Part shown: one piece after another, positions 32,380 through 43,864 of the stretch
How positions within the stretch are numbered: the stretch's first letter is position 1
Layout of the letters: the number at the start of each line of letters is the position of its first letter
NCBI RefSeq assembly: GCF_901001165.1
Contig: NC_042973.1
Span: 40,127,407 to 40,191,406 of the forward strand
Direction of reading: 5' to 3'
Source: Salmo trutta
Lineage: Eukaryota; Chordata; Actinopteri; Salmoniformes; Salmonidae
Length of the DNA: 64,000 nt
Position numbers and translations under genes: made by a program
The notes under the pieces: generated by a model
Seen by the model: the letters and a program-made list of their open reading frames with translations, nothing else
The model's database searches: none
Told to the model about the DNA's origin: nothing

Positions 32380-33474
32380 CTCTGTCTAGAGAGGCCTTGT
32401 CGAGGATCAGAGCATCCTCTATGTCATAAGCACTGTATCTCATCACAGCCACTGTGGCGTTCTGTCCTGCTGGCTGCTTCTCAAAGTCTATCAGCTCTAT
32501 GGTCTTAGTCGTGACCATGGGTTTCAGGAGTTAACCCAGCAGGTACAGTTGTCGTAGGAAGTTTACATACACTTAGGTTGGAGTCATTAAAAATAAACCA
32601 CTCCACAAATTTCTTGTTAACAAACTATAGTTTTGGCAAGTCGGTTAGGACATTACTTTGTGCATGACGCAAGTCATTATTTCACTTATAATTCACTGTA
32701 TCACAATTCCAGTGGGTCAGAAGTTTACATACACTAAGTTGACTGTGCCTTTAAACAGCTTGGAAAATTCCAGAAAATTATGTAATGGCTTTAGAAGCTT
32801 CTGATAGGCTAATTGACATAATTTGAGTCAATTGGAGGTGTACCTGTGGATGTATTTCAAGGCCTACCTTCAAACTCAGTGCCTCTTTGCTTGACATCAT
32901 GGGAAAATAAAAAGAAATCAGCCCAGACCTCTGAAAAAAAATTGTAGACCTCCACAAGTCTGGTTCATCCTTGGGAGCAATTTCCAAACGCCTGAAGGTA
33001 CCACGTTCTTCTGTACAAACAATAGTACGCAAGTATAAGCACCATGGGACCACGCAGCCGTCATACCGCTCAGAAAGGAGATGCGTTCTGTCTCCTATAG
33101 ATGAACGTACTTTGGTGCGAAAAGTGCAAATCAATCCCAGAACAACAGCAAAGGACCTTGTGAAGATGCTGGAGGAAACAGGTACAAAAGTATATATATC
33201 CACAGTAAAACTAGTCCTATATCGACATAACCTGAAAGGCCGCTCAGCAAGGAAGAAGCCACTACTCAAAAACCGCCATAAAAACCGCCATTTCACATTC
33301 TTAAAATAAAGTGGTGATCCTAACTGACCTAAGACAGGGAATTTTTACTAGGATTAAATGTCAGGAATTGTGAAAAACTGAGTTTTAAATGTATTTGGCT
33401 AAGGAGTATGTAAACGTCCGACTTCAACTTTACATCAGTGTCTATACGGTTCCAATGGTTGTTGCCAATTGTAC
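32380..33474 (-). pseudogene. polr3b: polr3b relic exon l, interrupted by a Tc1 element
   Basis: Exon sequence on both sides of a Tc1 element (32546-33430) joins at a duplicated TA. The right part, 33474-33433, gives TIGNNHWNRIDT. The left part, 32543-32380, gives KPMVTTKTIELIDFEKQPAG and ...ALILDKASLDR. A TAA lies at 32531-32533 and a small deletion just before the insertion point. The splice sites are intact. Confidence 0.95.
32546..33430 (+). mobile_element. Tc1-like transposon (copy E), inserted in a polr3b exon
   Basis: An 885-bp element flanked by TA on each side (32544-32545 and 33431-33432). Its inverted ends are CAGTTGTCGTAGGAAGTTTA and the complement of ACGTCCGACTTCAACTT. The plus-strand frame 32971-33309 encodes the DNA-binding half of the transposase (MGAISKRLKVPRSSVQTIVR). 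The catalytic half is deleted, so it is a non-autonomous derivative that needed a transposase from elsewhere to move. Confidence 0.93.
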
Positions 33475-33539
33475 CTGACAGGAGAAACCATAGAAATACA
33501 ATTAGAATGGACATACCTATTCAAGTCTTTAAAACTTTC

Positions 33540-34480
33540 CTAAGTATTTGATTAATCAATTGACAAAGACAAAGCAAAAATAAGAACACATTTTCACCAA
33601 GAAACAACAAACTTTTCTCAATGTCAATGCTTGAGCCACTTAACCAAGCAGTGTCTCAGAGAATATCCTAGGGTGGCTGAGTTGTTTTAATCTTGCTTCT
33701 CCATGGGCTGGGGTTGAGCCAGGGCCAACAGGGCCAGCTCTGTGCTACAGACAGGGGAGAGGAGCTGGGCAGGGCAAGTTATGGCATAATGACTGCCCTC
33801 CCTGGAGGCCTTGACATTTGTCAGATGCTATTACTTCACAATCAGGCTACAAGACACAGAGCCCTGTGATAATAGGCCCCCACCCATAGAGCCACATTTG
33901 CACATGTATAGGCCTGGCCACACAAAACAGACACGGCAGAGGATATTGGGCCAAATATAGTGCCACTAGCAGTGTTTTTGTGTAAAGATGGGGGAAGGGA
34001 GGAGGAGGGGGTGGATGGAGACAGGGAGGGGGATGGGGTTGACTAGGTCTTTGCGAATGTTAGTGGTGTCTTTTGGAGAACTTTTGGTTACCAGGGAGCT
34101 CCTGGGTGTGCACTCTGGTCTCTCCCTAGCAGCTGAGCACACTGACCCCCTGAGCACAGCGACCAGTAGACACAATGAATTGCTAATGACACTCTGGGTG
34201 ACTGGCAGGGAAAGGGCCTCCACACACACAGGGCACAAAGGAGGGCCTACGCAAGCACCCCATGTTTGATGTCCATGCGCGTACACACACTGACACACAC
34301 ACAAACACTCAATCACACACACACAAAATGCATTCTGACAAGAAATGTGTGTGTGTGTGTGTGTGTTCACAGCGGTACACAGTGCTCCTGTGGAGGATGT
34401 TTGATGAGTACTGTTGCCTGATCTTCAAAGGTGCAGCTTAAAACAGCCACCCTTTACAGACAGTAGCAGAGGACTGGAGA
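33540..34480. other. polr3b relic intron
   Basis: This is noncoding. 33690-33960 is repeat-free and moderately GC-rich. 33990-34040 is G-rich, and CA/GT tracts lie at 34285-34365. No exon was found. Confidence 0.5.
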
Positions 34481-34490
34481 GGTGTCTCAC

Positions 34491-34592
34491 CCATGGCCTG
34501 CTTACCCATAGCACAGTGGTATGTATTCCTGAGGGACATGTTGTGATGGGGGTAGGGGATCAGGCCAGCACAGACTCCTAGTAGTACAAAAT
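34491..34592 (-). pseudogene. polr3b: polr3b relic exon k, 5' truncated
   Basis: LLGVCAGLIPYPHHNMSLRN and TYHCAMGKQAMG precede a GTGAGA donor. The 5' part of the exon is replaced by a dispersed repeat (34593-34735). Confidence 0.9.
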
Positions 34593-34735
34593 CAAGTTTT
34601 ATTGGTCACATACACACGGTTAGCAGATGTTAATGCGAGTGTAGCGGAATGCTTGTAAACAAGAGCATTAGGACTGATAAGAATCATATCCATCAGCAGA
34701 TAATATTGAGTACAAGAAAAAAAAGTATGCAGCAA
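34593..34735 (+). repeat. Dispersed LINE-like fragment
   Basis: TCAAGTTTTATTGGTCACAT, then GGTTAGCAGATGTTAATGCG and AGTGTAGCGGAATGCTTGT, is a very common salmonid repeat start. It replaces the 5' part of polr3b relic exon k. Confidence 0.7.
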
Positions 34736-34760
34736 GACAAAAGAGGCCTAACGTTTCAGA

Positions 34761-35385
34761 CAGTAGAGAGCCATGGTAGAGAGCCATGGTAGAGAGCCAT
34801 GGTAGAGAGCCATGGCAGAGAGCCATGGCAGAGAGCCATGGCAGAGAGCCATGGCAGACAGCCATGGTAGACAGCCATGGTAGAGAGCCATGGCAGAGAG
34901 CCATGGCAGACAGCCATGGCAGAGAGCCATGGCAGAGAGCCATGGTAGACAGCCATGGTAGACAGCCATGGAAGCGAGCCATGGCAGAGAGCCATGGCAG
35001 AGAGCCATGGCAGAGAGCCATGGCAGAGAGCCATGGCAGAGAGCCATGGCAGAGAGCCATGGTAGACAGCCATGGTAGACAGCCATGGCAGAGAGCCATG
35101 TCAGAGAGCCATGGCAGAGAGCCATGGTAGAGAGCCAAGGCAGAGAGCCATGGTAGAGAGCCAAGGCAGAGAACCATGGCAGAGAGCCATGGTAGAGAGC
35201 CATGGTAGAGAGCCATGGTAGAGAGCCATGGTAGAGAGCCATGGTAGAGCCATGGTAGAGCCATGGTAGAGAGCCATGGTAGAGAGCCATGGTAGAGAGC
35301 CATGGCAGAGATCCATGGCAGAGATCCATGGCAGAGAGCCATGGTAGACAGCCATGGTAGAGAGCCATGGTAGAGAGCCATGGCT
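34761..35385 (+). repeat. 15-bp minisatellite (AGAGAGCCATGGYAG)n
   Basis: About 41 units, mostly 15 bp, with two shorter units near 35245-35270 and variant positions Y and AGACAG. Both strands and several frames stay open through the array (for example minus 35381-34668 and plus 34786-35130), giving pentapeptide repeats such as ESHGR or LPWLS. These are artefacts of a repeat length divisible by three. It ends next to the splice donor of polr3b relic exon j. Confidence 0.97.
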
Positions 35386-35392
35386 TACTCAC

Positions 35393-35477
35393 ATATTAAT
35401 CATGTGCTCATAGAGGGCGATCTGACAGTCGTTCTCCTCGTTCACATCCAGGTTTTCCACCAGGCTCCTCTAAGGTT
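35393..35477 (-). pseudogene. polr3b: polr3b relic exon j, frameshift near start
   Basis: SLVENLDVNEENDCQIALYE and HMIN precede a GTGAGT donor. A small deletion near 35463 breaks the frame. The 15-bp minisatellite starts within about 10 bases of the donor. Confidence 0.9.
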
Positions 35478-35686
35478 CTGACAGCAATGAAATAAAAGAT
35501 CATCAACATGTAAACATTTTAAAAATCCACAACTTCCACCACTAATGTTAACATTTTACCCCCCTAAAAAAGTACACTTGGCTGAGTTCATAGCTCATAT
35601 CAGAGCTAAATTCATTGGCGGTAGATGACGCTAGTTTCTTTGTGTTGAATAACGTTAGCTGTATGAGCTGATGATCTGGAGCCCAC

Positions 35687-35753
35687 CTGGGTCAACTCCT
35701 TGATGTGCTTGTTGTTGACCATCGGCTGCTCTACCTTCACAATGATGTACGGT
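35687..35753 (-). pseudogene. polr3b: polr3b relic exon i
   Basis: It encodes RPYIIVKVEQPMVNNKHIKE and LTQ with intact splice sites (GGCAG / GTGGGC). There is no lesion within it. Confidence 0.9.
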
Positions 35754-35841
35754 CTGCCAGGAGAAATAGCACCATTTAAAAAAAGGTGGGTGGTAGCGAG
35801 AGATGAAGGAGTGAACTAGTATAAAAAAATGAGTGCAGAAC

Positions 35842-35988
35842 CCGGGCTGAGTCATAAGGAGATGTAGACACAGCAGTCGGTCAGGTTGGTGGAGATGGAC
35901 ACAACCTCGTTGATGAAGCCGGCCCTGCGCATAAGTCTGAAGGTGTACACCAGCCTTTGGTGGTCCCGGATCACCCCCAGGATGTTAC
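35842..35988 (-). pseudogene. polr3b: polr3b relic exon h, stop near end
   Basis: NILGVIRDHQRLVYTFRLMR and GFINEVVSISTNLTDCCVYI are followed by TGA at 35852-35854. The acceptor is CCACAG. The 3' end of the exon is degraded. Confidence 0.92.
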
Positions 35989-35999
35989 CTGTGGACAGG

Positions 36000-36682
36000 A
36001 TGGACACACCCAGAGAGAACGACTGTAAGGCAGAGTTCCTTACTCTCAGTTCTTACTGTCGTGACTTTATTAGGGGTTGTTTGATCAACGTGCACAGAAA
36101 TAATGCATAGAACAAAACGTCCAGCTGGCTACTGTATCTATCACACAGTTTGCAGAGCCACACACTCCAGCAGGGGTTCTGTGCATATTGAACTTGAGGA
36201 AATGGAGGAGCCACAGTGAAATGGCTCCGTGTGTGTGGGAGGATTTGCGCGCGCTCTGTGGCGCTTTGACACCTGCTGTTACTAATTAATTAAGCCTGGT
36301 GGCAGACAGTCAACATAATTTGACAGTTATCAGTGGCTTGAAAAACATACACACTAATTAATGAACCCAGTCCAGACTTTTTCATGGCACATTAGTAGCA
36401 CTAAATTAGTAGCTTATCAGACACACTGTATGAAGCACAACATATGCTTTCTGTAAACTGGACATTCCATGTTCTTTCCCTTCATGTTTGTGGCATTGTA
36501 TTGAAAAGCAGAGGAAGGCTTAAGAAGAGAAGCAGTTTGTAAGTAATCAAACACAAGGGAAAAGCCAGCAGCAACCATCCTGGCTTGAGAGCCTACTGCT
36601 GGTTATGCATATCAAGTGCTTATGCGTATGCCTCTGGATGTCTGGTGTGTACGCATGTGGGCGTGCATGCGAGCCTCTGGGT

Positions 36683-36754
<72 letters not shown>

Positions 36755-36850
36755 TTGCTCATTTATGTGTACGTGCTTGCCAATATATACAGTATATATG
36801 TGACTGTCTATCTGTCCTTTCATGTGTTTCTTTCTCTCTCGCTGATTGAT
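36000..36850. other. polr3b relic intron with candidate conserved element
   Basis: At 36170-36330 there is repeat-free sequence with GGATTTGCGCGCGC and GTTACTAATTAATTAAGCC. The exon expected here, encoding about 60 residues after CPSDT, was not found. Confidence 0.4.
36685..36749 (+). repeat. (GT)n microsatellite
   Basis: About 32 GT units. Cys/Val-rich and His/Thr-rich open frames over it are artefacts. Confidence 0.97.
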
Positions 36851-37052
36851 CTCTCCCTCAAGGGTGTCGGAGGGGCACAGCATGCCCCACTGGGAGGGCT
36901 GCAGGGAGCGGGGTCCCATGACCTTCCTGATCTTCTCTAAACTGGGAGGAGGTCCTGGTCATCATGCCCAGAGCCGAGATGAAGGAGAGACTGGACAACA
37001 CCTGTGTCACACCCTGACAGTCCATCTTAAACCTCTTCAGGGACCAGTTCCC
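36851..37052 (-). pseudogene. polr3b: polr3b relic exon g, acceptor loss and frameshift
   Basis: GNWSLKRFKMDCQGVTQVLS and ISALGMMTR are clear. An extra A near 36939 shifts the frame, and the rest reads MGPRSLQPSQWGMLCPSDTL. No AG lies immediately before the exon (CCCCCG instead). The sequence stops matching at GAGGGAGAG without a donor. The region encoding the following ~60 residues is missing. Confidence 0.92.
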
Positions 37053-37163
37053 CCGGGGGCACAGAGAGAGGGACAGGTCAAATCCCCTTTTGCCATATGT
37101 CAGACCATTTGGATCCTCTGTCTGGCATAAGGGACCAGATCTTGATACAGGGGCAGCACTCAC

Positions 37164-37281
37164 GGCGGAGATGGCGTTGACCATGCCGTTGGTGAACTTG
37201 TCCTAGTGCATACGTTTGACTATGTCGAACTGGGCTGCTTGGGGATGATCTGGTCTGATATCTTCTTCAGCTCTGAAGTGA
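37164..37281 (-). pseudogene. polr3b: polr3b relic exon f, frameshift and stop
   Basis: SELKKISDQIIPKQ is followed by a deletion near 37235. The shifted frame reads QFDIVKRMH, then TAG (37203-37205), then DKFTNGMVNAIS. The donor is GTGAGT. The 5' part of the exon is lost, so the start is approximate. Confidence 0.88.
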
Positions 37282-37299
37282 ACAGAGGGGGAGAGAGAG

Positions 37300-39150
37300 T
37301 GTTAAGGCTTGCACCGAATGTAGATCTAGCGTTCGTCTGCCGATCATTCAGCGCAATGTTTCAGGGACCACCCGCTGTCGATGTCTGACTGACAACATTT
37401 TTCATGCGATTCTACATGTAAAATCGGTGCACGCTTGGTTCGCAAATTACACTCAAAGGTGCTATGTACTCTCGGCCAGCAAACGCTATTGGTGTGTCTG
37501 AGCTCTTACATTTTACATTTTCTTCTCTTCTCTTTCTTTCTCTTAGTACAGTCAGAACCTATGGGCCCATATTTATTAAGTGTCTCTGAGAAAGAGTGCT
37601 GATCTAGGATCAGGTCCTCCCTGTCCATAACAATCCGATTAATTATGATCTAAAAGGCAAAACTGACACATTGGAAATATCAAAACTCAACACTGGAAGT
37701 TACAGACCGAGTATCTGATGCAACAAACTAGATGTGAAACAACAATACTCCGAGAGATAGTCGTATCAAACCCTCTGTTCTCCCAGTTCTCTTGGCTTCT
37801 GCTGCCAGTTGTTCTGTTCCTCTCCGTTATCAGCTCAGAGAAAATGACCAAAGAGACAGATTTAATAACCAGGTGTGCCAACCCTGAGATAAGCCTGACC
37901 TGGCCTCTCTCCCAGGTCTCTCTTCTCTCCTTTCCTTTACCCAGTAAGGCTTTCACTGGGGAACCTCTCTCTTCTCTTTCTCTTTCGCTCAACCCCCCAC
38001 CAACCCTCCCGACACATTTGCATACATCAAAACAAACAAGCAGCACCGGCAAAATTAATAATAAAGAAATTAAGCTTCCGTTGCACAGCCGGGCCAATTA
38101 GTTGAATGTCAGGGAATCATAATTGGAGAGAGAGGAGATTGCTGGGCGTTCTAAGTGCATAAGCCCCCTATTGAAAGGAGGCCCTGTACCCCCCTCCACC
38201 CCCACCTCCTCGCCCCCACTCCTCAGCCAGAGCAGGTCGGGATGGGGGGAAATTAAAGGCCTTAAGACAGCCATAATTACATTATCAGACCTGAGGCCTG
38301 CAGGATTAGCTCAATCGCTCCAGTCAAGGCGGCCATTCTTTTGTCATAGCGTGGAAAAAATCCCTCCGCTTCCCCGGCCCTGGGATTTCGGTGCGGCTGC
38401 TGCGTATCTCTCCCCCTGACAAAGCCAGTCAAGGCGGGAATACAGAGCGAGGCGGGGAAGGAGGGATGAGGGTGGGGGGAGAATGAGGAAAACAAAACAG
38501 GCAACAACAAAGCAGGAGGAAAATAATGAAGGTATTAATAAAGGAGGGAGAGAATAAAGACGCAGGTGAGGGCATGGGGAGGCTGGTGTAGAGTCTGTAT
38601 CCACTAGCGCAGGCCTGGGATCAGGGCATGGGGAGGCTGGTGCAGAGTCCGTCTCAACTACCAGCGGCCTGGGATCAGTTCTCAGATAAGTACAAAGTAC
38701 GTAGAGATGTAGCACTGCGTATAGAGACCATCGTTTTGACTGGGGAGCGGGAACGGATTAAAAGTCATGATCTAAAGTCAGTTTGGGGTTTCACCGCTGA
38801 GGATTAAGGTTGGGATTAGAGGATGGTAAAATGACCAAGATCTGTGAATACAGGAAACTTCTACCTGGGAGCTTTAAAACCATTCATCCCATGGGCACCA
38901 GCAGTGAGCCTGTACAGCACTGTCACACAACCAGCCCCTTTAAAACATTAGCATTAAACGCTGACAGTCATCTTAATTGAATTACAGAGTGAGTGAGTCG
39001 TGCTGTGCAGATAGACCCAGAGCATGCAGCCTCTGCTTATCTACACTGTGGAGCAGCACACTATAGGCCACTGTGCTGGAGGAAGGCTGTACAGGAAAAT
39101 GTGGTAAAGGAAGTCTGTACAGGCAAATTTAAGTATGCTCCCTCTAATTC
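37300..39150. other. polr3b relic intron with candidate conserved element
   Basis: At 38040-38340 the sequence is repeat-free and has several homeodomain-type cores (AAATTAATAATAAAG, GGCCAATTAGTTG, CATAATTACATTATC). That is enhancer-like, but conservation is untested. The rest is purine-rich or unremarkable. Confidence 0.4.
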
Positions 39151-39159
39151 TTTCTCTCT

Positions 39160-39765
39160 CACTCTCCCTCCCCTCCCGGAGGACCTGAGCCCTGGGACCA
39201 TGCCTCAGGACTACCTGGCCTGATGACTCCTTGCTGTCCCCAGTCCACCTGGTCGTGCTGCTGCTCCAGCTTCAACTGTTCTGCCTGCGGCTATGGAACC
39301 CTGACCTGTTCACCAAACGTGCTACCTTGTCCCGGACCTGCTGTTTAGAACTCTCTCTCCACCGCACCTGCTGTCTCTAACTCTGAATGCTCGGCTATGA
39401 AAAGCCAACTGACATTTACTCTTGAGGTGCTGACCTGTTGCACCCTCTACAACCACTGTGATTATTATTATTTGACCCTGCTGGTCATCTATGAACATTT
39501 GAACATCTTGGCCATGTACTGTTATAATCTCCACCATGTACAGCTAGAAGAGGACTGGCCACCCTTCAGAGCCTGGTTCCTCTCTAGGTTTCTTCCTAGG
39601 TTCTTGCCTTTCTAGGGAGTTTTTCCTAGCCACCGTGCTCTACATCTGCATTGCTTGCTGTTTGGGGTTTTAGGCTGGGTTTCTGTTTTGGACTTTGTGA
39701 CATCGGCTGACGTAAAAAGGGCTTTATAAATACATTTGATTAATTGATTGATTGAAATGTGTTAT
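39160..39765 (+). repeat. LINE-type 3' tail repeat with (ATTG)n end, copy 2
   Basis: This is a longer copy of the repeat at 9360-9622. It shares GGTTCCTCTCTAGGTTTCTT, GGGAGTTTTTCCTAGCCACC and AAAAAGGGCTTTATAAATAC, and ends in GATT/ATTG units. The 5' part has CTGCTGCTCCAGCTTCAACT. Confidence 0.75.
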
Positions 39766-39797
39766 AGGAAGTTTGCACAGCCCAATGTACTCAGGTA

Positions 39798-40696
39798 CAC
39801 TACATGACCAAAAGTATGTGGACACCTGCTTGTCGAACATCTCATTCCAAAATCATGCACATTAATATGGGAAGGCTTTCCACTAGATGTTGGAACATTG
39901 CTGTGGGGACTTGCTTCCATTCAGCCGCAAGGGCATTAGTGAGGTCGGGCATGTATTTATATGCTGTAGCATTAAGATTTCCCTTCACTGGAACTAATTG
40001 GTCCTGCCCGAACCATGAAAAACAGCCCAAGCCATTATTCCTTCTCCACTAAACTTTACAGTTGGCACTATACTTTTGGGCAGGTAGCGTTCTCCTGGCA
40101 TCTGCCAAACCCAGATTGTGAAGTGTGATACATCACTACAGAGAACGCGTTTCCACCGCTCCAGAGTACAATGGCGGCAAGCTTTACACCCCTCCAACCG
40201 ACGCTTGGCATTGCACATGGTGATCTTAGGCTTGTGAGCGGCTGCTTGGCCATGGAAACCCATTTCATGAAGCTCCTGACCAACAGTTCTTGTGCTGACG
40301 TTGCTTCCAGAGGCAGGTTGGAACTTGGTAATGAGTGTTGCAACTGACAGAAGATTGTTACGCACTCGCAGGTCCCGTTCTGTGAGCTCGTGTGGCCTAC
40401 CACTTCGTGGCTCAGCCGTTGTTGCTCCTAGATGTTTCCACTTCACAATAACAGCACTTAAAGTTGACCGCGGATGCTCTAGCAGGGCAGAAATTTGATG
40501 AACTGACTTGTTGGAAAGGTGGCATCCTATGATGGGTGCCACGTTGAAAGTCACTGAACTTTTCAGTAAGGCCATTATACTCCTAATGTTTGTCTATGGA
40601 GATTGCATGGCGGTGTGCTCGATTTTATACACCTGTTAGCAACGGGTGTGGCTGAAATAGCCAAATCCACTAATTTGAAGGGGTGTATATATAGTG
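39798..40696 (-). mobile_element. Tc1-like transposon (copy F), deletion derivative
   Basis: It starts CACTACATGACCAAAAGTAT after TA and ends TATATATAGTG before TA (40697-40698). The minus-strand frame 40575-39994 encodes the helix-turn-helix region (SNKSVHQISALLEHPRSTLS) and the first catalytic block only. The C-terminal catalytic part is missing and the right end is shortened. Confidence 0.85.
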
Positions 40697-40917
40697 TAAG
40701 TCTGTGCATCCCAATGTGATAAAGTGCATCTCTATAGGCCAATGTGCAGTCTGCATAGACAATGTGCTGGAGTCTACTAACTGAGGGGGTAAACTAAACA
40801 CACCAGAGGAGGTTCGCAAGAGTAATATTTTACTATTAGGATAGAGAGGTTATATTAGGACAGAGAGGTTATGTTAGGATAGAGAAAAACAGACCCTGAT
40901 TCCGTAGATGGAGCTAC

Positions 40918-41052
40918 CTGTCCAGCCAACTCCAGACGCTTGTTGCCATAGTAGACTCTGTCGTCCACCTTGTTCTCTCCTTGGGCCAGGATCACCCTGC
41001 ACACCATCACCGCCAGCTAAATACACTTGGCCCAGAATTTAAACTCCTTCAC
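40918..41052 (-). pseudogene. polr3b: polr3b relic exon e, in-frame stop
   Basis: VKEFKFWAKCI is followed by TAG (41017-41019) where Tyr is expected, then AVMVCRVILAQGENKVDDR and YYGNKRLELAGQ. The splice sites are intact (CCAG / GTAGCT). Confidence 0.95.
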
Positions 41053-41545
41053 CTGGATGTGGAATAAAAGACAGGGTTCGGGGGGGTCAATTCCATTTCA
41101 AATTCAATTCAGCAAGTAAACTGAAATGACAATTTCTCAGATAAGCAATGAGGAAAATTGGAATTTGAACTTCAGTTTACTTCCTGAATTGGCATGGAAT
41201 TGACCCCAACCCTGGTAGTAGTAGGAAGTCACTCGATCAAACCTAAGTGGACCAATAAGGAACGTTTTTGACTGCAATATACAAAATAATGAGGCTTCAT
41301 CCACCTAGCTAAATGATATGGAATCGGTTCTATGTTAACACACTTATAGCCATATTAATAAAGAGTAGGTAAGGGTACAGGTGACAAAACTAAATCATCT
41401 GATGGTATGGTGAGCACAGTGCTTTAACCCTACCAACACCTATCTCATTGATACTGCTGATAGTCCATAGTAAATCCCATGCCACACTGGGCAGCGCAGA
41501 TGTGTATAAAGCTGTTGTTGGTGTGGTCAATCTGATAGCACTTAC

Positions 41546-41648
41546 ATAAGGGAGGATGAGGGAAGCTCTCTAGCCTCCTCCATCTTGGTCTTCTTGTGCC
41601 CTCCCCACCCGCGCTGTCTCCGCACTTATTCCCAATGTATTTCAGAGC
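41546..41648 (-). pseudogene. polr3b: polr3b relic exon d, 1-base deletion
   Basis: ALKYIGNK is followed by a one-base loss near 41624. In the shifted frame it continues RRQRGWGGHKKTKMEEAREL. The donor is GTAAGT, and the exon is slightly shortened at its end. Confidence 0.9.
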
Positions 41649-42421
41649 CTAGGGTACACACACATGCAGAGGGATATGAGTACAAACTCTGAAACTGCCC
41701 AGCAATATAAAACAGGCAAGCTGTATCTCAGATCACAAAGTGACAAACTTTAAAAGAAAGAACCAGAGGTGTAATTCTAAAGTAATGAAAATGTGAGACG
41801 CACGTTTACTATCGCGATAAGAAAAGAAGGACACAAGTTAACATTCTGAGGGATCAAAGTTGCAGCAGGTCAAGTGACTCACAAAAGCCACGACCAGGGA
41901 TGAGTCCGCCCTTATGCCCCACCCCCCTCGACACCCACACTACACAAACACACCACCGTCACACCTGAGTCAGCAATAGTCTGTGTCGTGCTCTAGAGAG
42001 ATGGTCAGTGAGACTGAGCACGTCCTCCCAGACCACCCACCCTGCAGGCTATAACCATTGGCTACTGAGGACGACCAGTGAAGAGTCAACCATGGCAGCC
42101 TGTTCAACTATGTCCTGTCCTGTGTTTTACACTACAATAATGGCTTATGTAAAAAGAGTAAATCTGAAGTCCATTTGTGAGCTTTATGAAATGCATGTAC
42201 AATGGAACATGGATATTTATAAAGCTTATTTGCTTCAACAAACAACATATTTTCCATTTAAATAGACATACTTACAGTATATAGTAGGGGGGCAAACTAC
42301 GGCCAATTAAAAGCGGCCTGCAGTGGATTTAGCGTAAACAATTTAATCAAAACAAATTGTAGTTAACTAAATGCGCCGCTTGGTTCATAGACCCGTGGTT
42401 ACATGAGTAGCCTTCGATATA

Positions 42422-42966
42422 CACTGAGTATACCAAACATTAGGAACACATTCCTGATATTGAGTTGCACCCCCCTTTTTCCTTCAGAACAGTCTCAATT
42501 CATCAGGGCATGGACTCTACAAGGTGTCAAAAGCGTTCCACAGGGATGCTGGCCCATGTTGAATCCAATGCTTCCCATCGTTGTTTCAAGTTGGCTGGAT
42601 GTACGTTGGGTGGTGGACCATTCTTGATACACACGGGAAACTGTTGAACGTGAAAAACCCAGCAGCGTTGCAGTTCTTGACATAAACCGTTGCACCTGGC
42701 ACCTACTACCATACCTTGTTCAAAGGCAGTTAAATCTTTTGTCTTGCCCATTCACCCTCTGAATGGTACGCATACACTATCCATGTCTCAATTGTCTCAA
42801 AGCTTAAAAATCCTTCTTTAACCCATCTCCTCCCCTTCATCTACAGTACACAGATTGAAGTGGATTTAACAAGTGACATCAATAAGGGATCATAGCTTCC
42901 ACCTGGATTCACCTGGTCAGTCTATCATGGAAAGAGCAGGTGTTCTTAATGTTTTGTATAGTCAAT
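42422..42966 (-). mobile_element. Tc1-like non-autonomous element (copy G)
   Basis: CACTGAGTATACCAAACATT at the left is matched by the complement of GTTCTTAATGTTTTGTATAG at the right. The minus-strand remnant starts MGKTKDLTAFEQGMVVGAR, a transposase N-terminus, with the second reading frame giving a helix-turn-helix (LLGFSRSTVSRVYQEW). The catalytic domain is absent. Confidence 0.85.
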
Positions 42967-43864
42967 GTTCTTTATACTTCAGAAAGTATTGACACCCCTC
43001 GACTTTTTCCACATTTTGTTGTGTTACAGCCTGAATTTAAAGTGATTGCATTGAGAGATGTTTTGTCACACACAGTATCCCGTAATGTCAAAGTGGAATG
43101 ATGTTTTTTTACAAATTAATAAAAAATTAAATGCTTTAGTCAATAAGTATTCAACCCTTTTATTATGGCAAGTCCAAATAAGTTCAGGAGTAAAAATGTG
43201 CTTAACAAGTCACATAATAAGTTGTATGGACTCACTCTGTGTGCAATAATAGTGTTTTACATGATTTTAAAATGACTCTCTCAACTCTGTACCCCACCAT
43301 ACATACAATTATCTATAAGGTCCCTCAGTTGAGCAGTGCATTTCAAACACAGATTCAACCACAAAGACCAGGGAAGTTTTCCAATGCCTTGCAATGAAGG
43401 GCACCTATTGGTAGATGGTAACAACAACAAAAAGACATTGAATATCCCTTTGAGCATGAAGTTATTAATTACCCTTTGGATGGTGTATCAATACACCCAG
43501 TCACTACAGAGATACAGGCGTCCTTCCTAACTCAGTTGCCGGAGAGGAAGGAAACCACTCAGGGATTTCACCATGAGGCCAATGGTGACTTTTAAACAGT
43601 TACAGAGTTTAATGGCTGAGACAGGAGAAAACTGAGGATGGATCAACAAGCATATTGTTACTCCACAATACTAACCTAATTGACATAGTAAAAAGACGGA
43701 AGCTTTAATAGAATAAAAACTATTCCAAAACATGCATTCTGTTTGCAACAAGGCGCTAAAGTAATACTGCAATAAATGTGGCAAAGCAATTAACTTTTTG
43801 TTCTGAATACAAAGTGTTATGTTTGGAACAAATCCAATACAACACATTACTTATGTGTTATGTT

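Noticed and set aside
32971..33309. A host gene inside polr3b relic exon l
   Set aside because: It is the N-terminal DNA-binding half of a Tc1 transposase within TA-flanked inverted ends.
34668..35381. Long open frames (over 200 codons) with LPWLS/ALCHG pentapeptide repeats
   Set aside because: They follow from the 15-bp tandem repeat, occur on both strands and have no flanking coding signal.
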